Origin: Elymus sibiricus
Taxonomy: Eukaryota; Streptophyta; Magnoliopsida; Poales; Poaceae
Direction of reading: 5' to 3'
DNA length: 64,000 nucleotides
Assembly (NCBI GenBank): GCA_039707655.1
Contig: CM077674.1
Coordinates: forward strand, 242,345,904 to 242,409,903
The notes beneath the pieces were generated by a model. That model worked only from the letters and a program-made list of their open reading frames with translations. It ran no database searches and had not been told where the DNA came from. A program made the translations under genes and the position numbers. Shown piece by piece: positions 54,290-64,000 of this stretch. Position 1 is the first letter of the stretch. Every line of letters begins with the position of its first letter.

Positions 54290-55808
54290 TGATGACCCAC
54301 AAGTATAGGGGATCAATCTTAGTCCTTTCGATAAGTAAGAGTGTCGAACCCAACGAGGAGCAGAAGGAAATGACAAGCGGTTTTCAGCAAGGTATTTTCT
54401 GCAAGCACTGAAATTATCGGTAACGAGTAGTTTGATAGCAAGATAATTTGTAACAAGTGACAAGTAGCAATAGTAACAAAGAGTGCAGCAAGGTGGCCCA
54501 ATCCTTTTTGTAGCAAAGGACAAGCCAGAACGATCTCTTATAATAAGTAAAGCGTTCTCGAGGACACATGGGAATTTCATCTAGTCACTTTCATCATGTT
54601 GGTTTGATTCACGTTCGCTACTTTGATAATTTGATATGTGGGTGGACCGGTGCTTGGGTGCTGTTCTTACTTGAACAAGCCTCCCGCTTATGATTACCCC
54701 CTCTCGCAAGCATCCGCAACTACGAAAGAAGAATTAAGATAACTCTAACCATAGCATTAAACATGTGGATCCAAATCAGCCCCTTACGGAATAGCGCATA
54801 AACTAGGGTTTAAGCTTCTGTCACTCTAGCAACCCATCATCTAATTACTACTCCACAATGCATTCCCTTAGGCCCAAAGATGGTGAAGTGTCATGTAGTC
54901 GACATTCACATGACACCACTAAGAGAATCAACAACATACATATCATCAAAATATCGAACGAATACCAAATTCACATGATTACTTATGACAAGACTTCTCC
55001 CATGTCCTCAAGAACAAAAGTAACTACTCACAAATCATATTCATTTCCAAGATCAGAGGGGTATTAAATAGCATAATGGATCTGAACAAATAATCTTCCA
55101 CCAGATAAACCAACTAGCATCAACTACAAGATGTAATCAACACTACTAGCAACCCACAGGTACCAATCTGAGGTTTTGAGACAAAGATTGAATACAAGAG
55201 ATGAACTAGGGTTTGAGATGAGATGGTGCTGTTGAAGATGTTGATGAAGATTGGTCCTCCCACGATGAGAGGATCATTGGTGATGTCGATGGCTCCGATT
55301 TCCCCCTCCCGGAGGGAAGTATCCCCGGCGGAATATCTCCGCCGGAGAGCAAAAGTGCTCCTGGCCAAGTTCCACCTAGAGACGGTGGTGCACCATCCCA
55401 AAAGTCTTCTCTATATTTGTTCTAGGGCAAATGGACTTATATACCAGAAAATGGGGGCCAGAGGCTGGCCAGGGGCCCCACGAGGCACCCGGGCGCGCCA
55501 CCCCCCCAGGCGTGCCTGGGTGCCTCGTGGGCACCTGGGTGGCCCCCTCGGGTACTTCTTTGATCCAGTATTTTTTTATTTATTCCAAAATAAATCTCCA
55601 TAAAATTTCAGCTCATTTGGATGTGCAGAATAGGTATCTCTGACATAGCTTTTTCAGGTCCAGAATTCCAGCTGCCGGCAATCTCCCTCCTTGTGTAAAT
55701 CTTGCATATTAAGAGAGAAAAGGCATTAGAATTGCTCCATAAAGTGTTATATTGATTGAAAACACCATAAATAACAGTAGGAAAACATGATGCAAAATGG
55801 ACGTATCA
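54290..55808 (-). repeat. 5' LTR of the complete gypsy element
   Basis: It starts TGATGACCCACAAGTATAGG on the plus strand and ends AATGGACGTATCA, 1519 bp. Its hairpin near 55485-55530 has loop ACCCCCCCA, the inverse of the G-run loop in the 3' LTR. Confidence 0.93.
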
Positions 55809-56251
55809 GCCCACACGGTGGAAGAACGTGGCCCAACATGGGGGTGGCCCAGCAGGCCAGTTTTGGACCGTTCGAATAAGACCCGGACTAATATCCGGCT
55901 TGTAATAGAAAAGAGACTAGTTGTAGTCCTACTAGGACTCTACATGTAAGCCAGCCCCTTCAACTTATATAAGGAGGGGCAAGGCACCCCAAAGTGGACA
56001 GGTCGGGATAGACAAACAAATTAGTAGCTCTCGTGATAGAGGTAGCGAAACAGCATCCTTGTAATCCAGATCATCATCATCAATAGCAATCAAGCAGGAT
56101 GTAGGCTTTTAGCTCCACCGTGAGGGGCCGAACCTAGGTAAAACTCGCGTCTCTCGATTTCGATCAACCCCGTTCAAGCTACCACCTAGGTGTGATGGCC
56201 TCACCACTAAGTCCTTTCACAAGGACATCTTGCCGTGACAAAACCACGACA
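55809..56251 (+). repeat. Gypsy 3' LTR, right part
   Basis: It resumes the LTR begun at 45430 with the duplicated GCCCA (55809-55813), contains a TATA-like CTTATATAAGG near 55964-55974 and ends AACCACGACA at 56251, mirroring the TGTCG start. CATGG after it would be the target duplication. Confidence 0.85.
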
Positions 56252-57047
56252 CATGGCCATGGGACTTGGGTTAAGAGTTAACCCGGTTCAGGAATCTGTA
56301 TCATAGTTTCGAGAAGAGAGGTCGAGATACCACAAGGGTGACAAGTACTCGCCTTGAGCTCGATAACATATATCATGAGGCAAAAGGAATGATGCATATA
56401 ACACATTATCGAGGTTCATCTAACGGCTTTACGGACACATGGGAGTTGGCACGTTCTACTGGGAGCCGCTACCAACTATCGACTCGGGTCGTGTCCATGT
56501 GTACGTGAACCTATAGGGTCGCACGCTTAAGGGGCTACAGCCCATTCAGATTGGATTCGAGTGGAAGAGGGTTTAGACTCCTAGTGGGCCTCAAGTGTTG
56601 AGCCCATATTGGAGGTCTATATAAAGGGGAGTGGGAGCACCACTTAGGGTTGATCGTTTTTCCTCCCTCCACAGCCGCTGCCACTCCCCACGCCCCCATG
56701 CCGTGCGACCTGACCTAGCAGTCCACTGCCCGACGCTGCTCTTCATACGTGTGGATACCTTGGAGGCATCGCATCTGCGATGCTTGTACGAACCGTTCGA
56801 GGGAACCGCAAGGAGCCGTTTGAGTGATCCCCGAGGAGCTGTTCGCGGGGGTTCACCGATCGCGAGACATCGCGGTTCGTGGGAGATCGGCTGAATGACT
56901 ACACGCATCACCAACTCTACTTCCCCTGCGGTGATTGCGCGTCTAGTGGTAAACCCGATCCCGTGATCTACTTCCAGCAGCATGATCTTGGGTGCGCGGT
57001 AGAATTTTTTTATTTGGCACTAGCGTAGCGTACCGCATGTTACAACA
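56252..57047 (+). repeat. Copia LTR, 3' portion
   Basis: It ends ...CGCATGTTACAACA immediately before TGGTATCAGAGC. A TATA box TCTATATAAAGG lies at about 56617. Its left part was displaced by the gypsy element ending at 56251 and is outside the window. The minus-strand frame at 56591-56983 is a shadow. Confidence 0.8.
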
Positions 57048-57048
57048 G

Positions 57049-57060
57049 TGGTATCAGAGC
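57049..57060 (+). other. Primer binding site, initiator tRNA-Met type
   Basis: TGGTATCAGAGC directly after the LTR end, standard for copia elements. Confidence 0.92.
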
Positions 57061-57546
57061 CTCCGCTGTGTGGTGATAGATTCGGTGATTTGCATATAAG
57101 ATATGAACATCGGTTCAGGTGCGGGTCTATGAGATCGGCCGTGCACGTCAGTGTTGAAGGTTGGTTTCGTGATCTTGTTTCCATGATTGTGATGCGGAGG
57201 TCGTGACACGAATTACCCCTACCAGTCAGTTTCCTCCATCGGGGTAGACAGTGGAATGTAAATCCGGATGCAACACGCGAAGATCAATGAGATTGATCGA
57301 ATCAGAATAGGGATCAACACCGCAGAAATGTGATTTCCATAGTGCAGAAATCTGCTGGAGCGGTCTCGGTGAAACGGGCGTAACTTTTGCATACGAACTC
57401 CGTTTTTGCTCCACGACCTGTCAAACTGAAGGGAGTGAAAAGTTAGAGATGACCTTCAATCGCTTTGCCAATTTTTGCGGTTTTTTGAGGTAAAAATCCG
57501 CTTGGAAATTGAGTTTCGGAAGGTTTTATCTTCGACGGTAGAACGT
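57061..57546 (+). other. Untranslated leader of the copia element
   Basis: 486 bp without a coding frame, between the PBS and an inserted antisense LTR that starts at 57547. No gag start is visible, so only the leader remains in the window. Confidence 0.7.
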
Positions 57547-58711
57547 TGATGACCCACAAGTATAGGGGATTGTAACAGTCTTCGAGGGAAATATTTCACC
57601 CAATTTATTGATTCGACACAAGGGGAGCCAAAGAATATTTATAAGCCTTAGTAGTTGAGTTGTCAATTCAACCACACCTGGAAAGTTATTTCTCTGCAGC
57701 AAAGTGTTTAGTAGCACAGTAGTATGATAGTTTGATAGTAGCGGTAGTAGCAACAATAGTAACAGTAACAGTGACAATAGCAGTTTTGTAGTGATTGTAA
57801 CAGCAGTAGAAACAGTAGTAACTTAGCAAAGACAATATGAGCAAAGCATAGGCATTGGATCAGCGATGGATATTTGTATGGATGACATTCATCATATAAC
57901 AGTCACAACCTAGAGCGATACACAATAGCTCCAATTCATCAATTCAATATAGGCATGTATTCCGTATATAGTCATACGTGCTTATAATAAGAACTTGCAT
58001 GACATCTTTTGTCATACCCTCCCGTGGCAGCGGGGTCCATAAGGAAATCTAAGGGTAATTAAGGCCTCCTTTTCATAGAGAACCGGATCAATGCATTAAC
58101 ACATGGTGAGTACATGAACTCCTCGAATTACAGCCATCCCCGGAGAGTATCCCAATTATTGTCACCTTGGGGTCTACGGTTCAGAACAATAACAAGTGCA
58201 TATAACTAGAAGATAGGATCAAGAACTCAAATATATTGATGAAAACATAAAGGGTTCAGATCTGAAATCATGGCACTCGGGCCCTAGTGACAAGCATTAA
58301 GCATAGCAAAGTCATAGCAACATCAATCCCAGAACATAGTGGATACTAGGGATCAAGCCCTAACAAATTGACTCGATTACATGATAAATCTCATCCATCT
58401 CCGTCACCGTCCAGCAAGCCTACAAAGGAAATACTCACTCCCGGTGGTGAGCATCATGGAATTGTTGATGGAGAATGGTTGTTGATGACGATGGTGATGA
58501 ATCCCCCTCTCCGGAGCCCCGAACGGACTCCAGATCAGCCCTCCCGATGAAGAACAGGAGGTGGCGGCGGCTCCGTATCGTAAAACGTGATGATTCTTTC
58601 TCCTTGATATTTTTCTCCGTGAGACGGAACTTATAATACCGGAGGTAGGGCAAACGGAGGCTCGAGGGGCCCACAAGCTCATGTGGCGCGCCCTAGGGCG
58701 GCGCCACCTGA
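57547..58711 (-). repeat. Antisense gypsy LTR, truncated by a CACTA element
   Basis: It starts TGATGACCCACAAGTATAGG like the LTRs at 45677 and 54290 but differs from them after about 25 bp, so it is a related but distinct family. It holds GTAGTAGCAACAATAG-type repeats at 57725-57815 and the GGCGCGCC hairpin near 58690. It is cut at 58712. Confidence 0.8.
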
Positions 58712-59104
58712 CACTACTAGGGAAACCCAATAAGTAGACAGGTAATAGCAGCGCGGCCTAAGCACCAGCGCTGCAGGTGGACATTAGCAGTAGCGCTGGC
58801 CCACCACGCCCGCGCTACTACTATGTGAGCCCCACCGTGCCCCCAGGGGCTGGCCACAGTAGCAGCGCGGGTCAAGTGCCCTTGCTACTGCTAAGCCTAT
58901 TAGCAGTATCGTGGGCCCCTTAACCCATGCTGCTACTGTGGCCAGCCCGGGCCCAGCTCCCTGGCCCCACTTAGCAGCTGCGTGGGCCCTATACCCAGCG
59001 CTATTGCTAAGCTCGGCTTATCCTCTCCCCGGTCGTCCCTTTCCTCCTCACGCTCACTTCTTCACTCTCCTACCGCTGCCCACCGCCGCCGTTGCCCTCG
59101 CCCA

Positions 59105-59355
59105 CCGCCGCCATCATCGCCCGCGAGGTATCTCCCTCCCTCCTCCCCCTCTCTCCGCCCTCCTCTCTCCTGCCTCCTCCCGCCGCCCTCCTCCCTCCTC
59201 CTTCCTCCCGCCGCCCTCCTCCCTCCTCCTCCTCCTCCTCTCTCCTCCCTGCTCCCGCCGCCATCCTCCCTCCTCCTCCTCGTCCTCTCTCCTCCCTCCT
59301 CCCACTTCCCTCCTCTCTCCTCCTCCTGCTCACTCCTCCCTCCTCCCACCTCCTC
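59105..59355. repeat. CT-rich minisatellite
   Basis: Imperfect repeats of CCTCCTCCC, CGCCGCCCTCC and CTCTCTCCTCC over 250 bp. Frames here encode Pro/Ser or Gly/Glu/Arg repeats and are artefacts. Confidence 0.9.
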
Positions 59356-59369
59356 TCTGTATAGAATAT

Positions 59370-59740
59370 GAGATTTTTATGTATAGAAATTTTTAGTAAA
59401 AAATTTAGGTATAGAAATTTTTAGTAATAGCAATTTTTAGTAAAAAAAATTAGTAATAGAAATTTTTAGGTATAGAAACTTTTCAATATAGAAATGTATT
59501 GGAATGCTATATGAGAAATTTTTAGGTATCAAATTTAGTAATAGAAATTTTTAGTAAAAAAATTTAGTAATAGAAATTTTTAGGTATATAAATTTTTCAC
59601 TATAGAAATGTATTGGAATGCTATATGAGAAATTTTGAGGTATCAAATTTAGTAATAGAAATTTTTAGTAAAAAAATTTTGGTATAGAAATTTTTAGTAA
59701 TTTTTTTCAATATAGAAATGTATTGGACAATTTAATTATT
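59370..59740. repeat. AT-rich array with higher-order unit of about 110-120 bp
   Basis: The 17-bp word ATAGAAATTTTTAGTAA is repeated many times. A larger unit beginning TATAGAAATGTATTGGA recurs at about 59491, 59611 and 59714. Confidence 0.85.
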
Positions 59741-60248
59741 TTTATGTCATTATCACTTTGTAATCAAAGAATGCTATATGAGATTTGATGATCTAAATTT
59801 TTCACTCGATGGAATATGCAGTCTTACTAGTGTCGTGTCTCCCTGGAGTGATCGTCGTCGGAGGTTCCTCTACTTCCTCTACAGCCGAGTCGGTGAGCTA
59901 AAAGTCCACCTCCTCCTTCTCTTCTACTCGGACATGTGTATGATGATATTTGGACATGTATTGGTTGTCTCTTTGGAGATGTGTATGATTTTGTAGGAAA
60001 CACCTCCGAGTGGCCTATGTTTTGCCGGAATGTCGATTCATTTTCATTCTGGCAAATTTCAGGCGCTCGATATGTCCTATTTTAGGAAAGGTCATGCCAA
60101 TTTTTTTTGTAGATTTCAACATGACTTGTGCTATAAAGTAGGAAATATCGAGTGCCCGTCATTTGCCGAAACAAGAATTAAACGACATTGCAGAAAAACA
60201 TAGGCCATTTTTTTATTTCATTACGGAATATATGTAACGGGTCGAAAT

Positions 60249-60485
60249 ATCATAGAGGAAGAATACCGACTATTTTTGTGGGGGTCGCTTCCTCCTCTTC
60301 TCCTCGTGATAGACCTTGGTAATGCACGAGGGAGGGGGGATGCGACCATCACCGATGGTCGATATATCAAAGAGGAAGAATCCCGACTGTTGTCGTGGGA
60401 GTCGCTTCTCTTTCTTTCCAAGGTGGGTGTAATGCACTTTGGAAAGAAAGGAGGAGTGACCATCACCAATGCTTGCAATATCAGA
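60249..60485. repeat. Direct duplication of about 116 bp
   Basis: Two copies start with ATC..AGAGGAAGAAT.CCGACT at about 60250 and 60367. They share GTCGCTTC.., GGTAATGCAC/GTAATGCAC and GACCATCACC.ATG. A partial third start lies at 60478. Confidence 0.8.
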
Positions 60486-60634
60486 GAGGGAGGGCCCACC
60501 ATATACACCTCGTGAGATGAAAGTTTTTCAAGGAAGACTCGACAGACCGAAAGACAACATGTGCTGAATAATGATCTGTGTGTTGAGTTCCTAATAATTT
60601 TCGTCGATTTTTAATCTTTGAATTATGTACATAG

Positions 60635-60766
60635 GAAATGTCTGACGACGATAGAATCCCTGAGTGCGATTACTACACAGACGACGGTGGCATGTGTGAC
60701 ATGCCTCACTTGGATAACGGTAGGTGCTTTACCGTCACGCTGAAGGAGACTTTTGAAGTTTTTACG
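60635..60766 (+). CDS. First exon of a CACTA-encoded gene, truncated
   Basis: After an AG acceptor-like site, ATG 60638 opens 'MSDDDRIPECDYYTDDGGMC' and 'MPHLDNGRCFTVTLKETFEV', ending before GTATGTAA at 60767, a good donor. I recall such starts in CACTA genes with a B3-like domain, but that part is missing because of the gypsy insertion at 60874. It is acidic with no catalytic motif. Confidence 0.6.
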
Positions 60767-60873
60767 GTATGTAACGACGGCATGTATTTTTTTGTAATTA
60801 AGCATGACTTGTGATTTTTTTTGCTTTAACGTGTAATTTCCGTTTTTTACAATTCGAGTAGTGCATCCCCTGC

Positions 60874-61739
60874 TGTCGGTGTATAAAACATGGGTATTTT
60901 ATACCCTGACTTATGCCCAGACAGTGGTAGCCTTCCTGATGGCCAGGGCTTGCTGGGAAGTTACTAATATCAAGAATCAAGACTTGGTTGCTAAAACCAT
61001 GGAGAAGATATCAAGACAAAGCATCAAGAAGCACTTGACTAAGTGCAGAGGATGAAGGCAACACTTCCCGGCAAGGCATACACCGACAAGTTGAAGGCCC
61101 GACAAGCTCCGTGCCGGCATGCCTTTATTGACCCTTCCTCGCTCCACTTCATCGGGCAGCTAGTCGCTAATCAATGAGGTGTCGAGCGGGCAGCCGGTTT
61201 GGTGAGGGTTGTCGGGGCATGTGTCAGTATGCTGGAAGGAGGATTACCTTTAATGACACCCGTCCAGAAGGTGTGTCAAGATTATAGGAGGTAGCTGGGC
61301 GAGCGGTGCAGGAACCTTGCCGGGGCTCCTCCTCCACATGACACCTAATGGCGCATTTATTGCATTTGTCCTAATCCGGCAGAGTTAGGTATGATAGCAC
61401 TGTTGGCTATCTAATCAACATGGAAAGACTATTTTGCCACTGTGGTTACCCCTTGATCTATAAAAGGAGGGCCAGGGCAACCTTTACAAGGGTCGACACT
61501 TTGCTCATTCTGCATGCGTAGCTGCACTTCTTGCACCTTGCCGGCAAGTTGCGCTCCTTGTACTTGTGCTCAAACACATCCAATACAACAAAGCAGGAGT
61601 AGAGTTTTACACCTCACGGTGGCCCGAACCTGGGTAAAATCTTTGCGTTGATTGCTGATTCTACTCTTTGTGCTTGCGCATCTCCCTAGTTAAACCACAA
61701 AGGGGCTAAATGGCCCCATAGATGGTCGTACGCGCGACA
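60874..61739 (+). repeat. 5' LTR of the gypsy element
   Basis: It starts TGTCGGTGTATAAAACATGG and ends GTACGCGCGACA, 866 bp, with TGTCG/CGACA ends. A TATA-like GATCTATAAAAGG lies at about 61454-61466. Confidence 0.9.
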
Positions 61740-61743
61740 TCTT

Positions 61744-61763
61744 TGGCGCGCCAGGTAGTGGGG
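61744..61763 (+). other. Putative primer binding site
   Basis: TGGCGCGCCAGGTAGTGGGG lies 4 nt after the LTR. The TGG start and position fit a PBS; I cannot name the tRNA with certainty. Confidence 0.6.
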
Positions 61764-61821
61764 TCGCTTGCGTGAACCTGAGTCAGCAGTTTGCACGTCA
61801 GTTTCATCTTCATAATCTTCG

Positions 61822-63302
61822 ATGGCACCCAAGAAGAAGGGCACATCCACAGCAGCTCCATCGACTTCCATGTATCCGTCGCAGACACCCACAGGCAGCA
61901 CAGATGATCCGCCGGTGCAGGAGGCGCGACCGGAGTGGAAGGCGCGACCGGTGCCGGCGGCGCAGGCGGCGCAGCTGGCATGGGTGCAGTAGGCAGAGCA
62001 CACAACACTCAACTTCCTCGCCAATCCGGCGAACGAAGTCACAATGGCGGAGGCGGCGCGGATGGCCAACTCCCACTCCCTCGGCGCTCTGGCGAGTGTA
62101 GTCACCAGAGCAACATTGTTCGGATCGGTGCGAGCCACGATCCAGATGCTGCAGTGTCCAAGGATGCTGCGTCGGGACGCACGCCGTGACCATCACAAGG
62201 TGGGCGCGACACGCTCCCTCACGACGCCGGCAGCTCCGGACGGTCGCATGGCAAGACGCTTGTAAATCAGCTGCAAGATCTTCAGGCACCACCACCACGC
62301 CAGCCCACTACTGGGCATGGTCCACGGCAGCAAGTTTGTGATGGCGCTCCTTCTGGCTCCGCCAGGAGTCGAGCGACGTCTCGTTCTTCGCGCCCAGCCA
62401 TGCCAGCAACGGCAGCGGAAGCCATGGCGCTGGCGCAGATGCTGTTGAATTTCCTTCCAGCTGCCGACAAGATGGATGAGTGGAGAGCCACCATCTAGAG
62501 CCTCATTGGATTTGTTGAATCCAGCAATTCGTAGCGGGCGGGGCCTTCACGGCGTATGGTGATAGCACCAACTGATGGCCGTGCTAGAGGTTCCGCGCCA
62601 ATAGTGCAGCCACCTCCACAGCAACAACTTTAACAACCGCGACAGACTCACCGATCCGTCGAGCCCGATGAGATGTCGATGGCTTCTTCGGATCCATGAG
62701 CGCGGCAAGACCAGTGTCAAGTGCTGCGAGATAGGTGGGTGGAAGATGCCCGTACTACCATTGAACGGCGCCGGGAAGTGGGCCGTCAATCTGACAAGTG
62801 CAACGGTCTAGTCGTTGATGAGCCTGCGCCTGAGGTTGGCGGGTACTTGCCTTACGAGGTTGGGTGCCCGGCCTTCACTCATGAGCTGCGGCAAGTCCAC
62901 TGGCCGTCAACCCGGGCCTTCAAACCAGAGTAGCCGGAGAAATATGACGGCAAGCTCAACCCGGCAGAGTTCTTGGGCATCTACACAATCGCCGTACAAA
63001 CTGCCAGGGGACGGGATGAAAAGATTCTCGCCAACTATTTTCCATTGGTGCTCAAACCCAATGTAAGATCTTGGCTGATGAACTTGCTGGAGGGCTCCAT
63101 TTCTTCATGTTCTGATTTATGCAATGAGTTCATGGGTGCTTTCACCGGAGGCCACAAGGTTCCTGGTTAGCCCAGTGATCTGCATGTAATCCCACAAAGA
63201 GATGGCGAGTCTTTGTGGAAATATATACAGATATTCAGTCGCGTGCACCACAACATTCCTGATGTGCACCCCGCGGCTGTGATTGCTGCCTTTCACACGA
63301 AT
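61822..63302 (+). pseudogene. gag: Gag N-terminal and core region, many stops
   Basis: ATG 61822 opens 'MAPKKKGTSTAAPSTSMYPS'. In-frame TAG appears near 61990 and a frame change near 62262. Further stops occur at about 62497, 62537, 62931 and 63168. The gag core is recognisable at 62937-63300: 'AEFLGIYTIAVQ', 'YFPLVLKPNVRSWLMNLLEG', 'CNEFMGAFTGGHK', 'ESLWKYIQIFSRVHHNIP'. It is a clear but inactive copy. GC content is high compared with the Sabrina-like gag. Confidence 0.85.
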
Positions 63303-64000
63303 TGCTGCTAAAGACTGTTAATGAACTTTATACGTTGGCAGACAAGTGTGCGTGGGTGGAGGAAGGTAGAAGGCTTCCCGGGGAGGATGCTGGTGCTGAA
63401 GTTGATTCAGAGGACGACGACGCCACTACCCCGAAGAAAAAGGGCCAAAAGCGCAATAGGAAGTGCAAGGGGAAGACAGTGATGGCCGTTGAGGGCTCCG
63501 GCAACGCCAACACCGCCAAGAAGACTAAAACAGAAAGTTCCAGCAAGGAAGCTGCTGTATGCGCTGATTGTCAGGAGGATGCAGCGGGCGAGAAGGCCGG
63601 CAAGACCGACGGGCCATACTGCAAGATTCACCGCACCAAAGGTCACGATCTCCAGGAGTGCTGGCAGGTTGAACAACTTGCCGAAAAGCAGAAGGCTGAA
63701 TACAAAAAGCGCGACAAGGAGAAAGGCCAAGATGGTGCTGGAGGATCCGGCAAGAGAGGCTATGGTGGCCGAGGAGGTCACCGCGGCAAGGCTAAACATC
63801 AGAAGGAGAAACCTGCTCGAGGCCGCAATAAGAAAGAGGATGATGGTGAGGATGATGACGAGGACGAGGATGAGTCCAGCGAACAGGAATTCCAGAAAGC
63901 AACAGAAGCCATGTGCATTGACGGAGGTGCATCTTTGCACTCCTCTCACCGCCAGCTCAAGCAGTGGGCACGTGAGGATAATGCGGCAGAACCGGCAAAG
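63303..64000 (+). CDS. Gag C-terminus with CHHC knuckle and start of protease (open to window end)
   Basis: Open frame without stop to the window edge. It begins 'LLKTVNELYTLADKCAWVEE', continues with an acidic segment and Lys-rich stretch, and has a zinc-knuckle variant 'YCKIHRTKGHDLQECW' (C-x2-H-x4-H-x4-C instead of CCHC) near 63620-63665. Next come 'GKRGYGGRGGHRGKAKHQ', a Gly/Arg/Lys RNA-binding-like stretch, a run of Asp/Glu and 'FQKATEAMCIDGGASLHSSH', which is where the protease begins. Minus-strand frames at 63328-63949 are shadows of this region. Confidence 0.8.

Larger units (their letters stand above)
45677..55808 (-). mobile_element. Complete gypsy element (Athila/WHAM-like), TSD GCCCA
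   Basis: It is bounded by LTRs 45677-47153 and 54290-55808 with perfect duplications GCCCA at 45672-45676 and 55809-55813. On the minus strand the order is 5' LTR, PBS, gag-PR-RT, RNase H, integrase, an extra small ORF with its own TATA-like region, PPT and 3' LTR. The LTRs differ by about 9 substitutions in their first 290 bp and by a 49-bp gap. Coding is broken by nonsense codons at 51987-51985 and 49646-49644 and by frameshifts near 51545 and 50490. Confidence 0.95.
58712..60873 (+). mobile_element. CACTA transposon, 5' end with first cargo exon
   Basis: It starts CACTACTAGGGAAACCC, followed by a subterminal zone (58740-59010) with alternating GTAGCAGCGC / GCTACTGCTA words. Then come CT-rich and AT-rich arrays and an exon at 60635. 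It is cut by the gypsy LTR at 60874. TGA at 58709-58711 may be the duplicated target. Confidence 0.85.
60874..64000 (+). mobile_element. Gypsy element, 5' part, continues beyond the window
   Basis: The order is LTR 60874-61739, PBS 61744, decayed gag from 61822, CHHC knuckle and start of the protease at the window edge. CCTGC at 60869-60873 is the likely target flank. Confidence 0.88.

Noticed and set aside
56591..56983. 130-codon minus-strand frame
   Set aside because: It lies inside the copia LTR over the TATA box and leader; antisense and without domain.
58911..59396. Pro/Ser-rich and Gly/Glu-rich frames on both strands
   Set aside because: They follow from the CT-rich minisatellite; all three frames are open by composition.
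61686..62298. Minus-strand frames of 100-162 codons
   Set aside because: Antisense to the decayed GC-rich gag start at 61822; plus-strand reading has the gag context.
63407..63949. 180-codon minus-strand frame with hydrophobic runs
   Set aside because: It is antisense to the gag C-terminus, whose frame has family motifs; Lys/Glu codons read backwards give Leu/Phe/Ser.

Overview
This is intergenic DNA from a large grass genome, most likely a Triticeae species (wheat, Aegilops, barley or rye). The reasons are stacked Ty3/gypsy and Ty1/copia LTR retrotransposons, CACTA DNA transposons with long subterminal repeat zones, a 3' LINE piece with poly(A), a Stowaway MITE with the CTCCCTCCGG terminus, and LTRs opening TGATACGTC with tRNA-Asp-type primer sites. 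I see no ordinary single-copy host gene. Everything coding is transposon protein, transposon cargo or a decayed gene fragment. Family names (Sabrina/WHAM group and so on) are from memory and tentative; classes and boundaries come from the sequence.

Layout. 1-9142: 3' end of a Sabrina-like gypsy element carrying an antisense solo LTR (827-2389), its 3' LTR (2476-4013), an antisense fragment of the same internal region, a 5'-truncated LTR of a second gypsy family, the 3' end of a LINE (5658-6791), and a low-repeat stretch with two FAR1/FHY3-like fragments. 9143-14611: 5' part of a Sabrina-like element with LTR, PBS, gag and protease but no polymerase. 14612-25659: a CACTA element loaded with at least six cargo genes: an intact three-exon B3-like gene, four degenerate low-complexity genes and a broken DEDDy exonuclease gene, plus a 500-bp tandem array. 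It is cut on the right by the next insertion. 25660-28650: a second Sabrina-like element carrying an unrelated ORF instead of gag. 28651-34069: a copia-type element on the minus strand with one very long gag/coiled-coil frame and no polymerase.

34078-43073: a gypsy LTR over 4 kb long, broken by a CACTA fragment (37632-42349) with tnp2 and a DUF4216-type gene. 43074-45429: 3' internal region of another gypsy element. Its LTR (45430-45676 plus 55809-56251) is split by a complete gypsy element (45677-55808, TSD GCCCA) with gag, protease, RT, RNase H, integrase and an extra 3' ORF on the minus strand. That split LTR in turn lies in a copia LTR (to 57047) followed by its PBS. 57547-58711: a truncated antisense gypsy LTR. 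58712-60873: 5' end of another CACTA. 60874-64000: 5' LTR, PBS and decayed gag/protease of a further gypsy element, running off the window.

Functionally the window is a nest. The gypsy element at 45677 comes closest to a full protein set, but its frames carry about two stops and two frameshifts. The Sabrina-like elements keep the cis sequences (LTR, PBS) while lacking pol, so they must have depended on proteins supplied elsewhere. The CACTA at 14612 is the richest locus: several genes in both orientations, with clusters of its terminal motif between them. The B3-like gene is the only cargo gene without a visible lesion.
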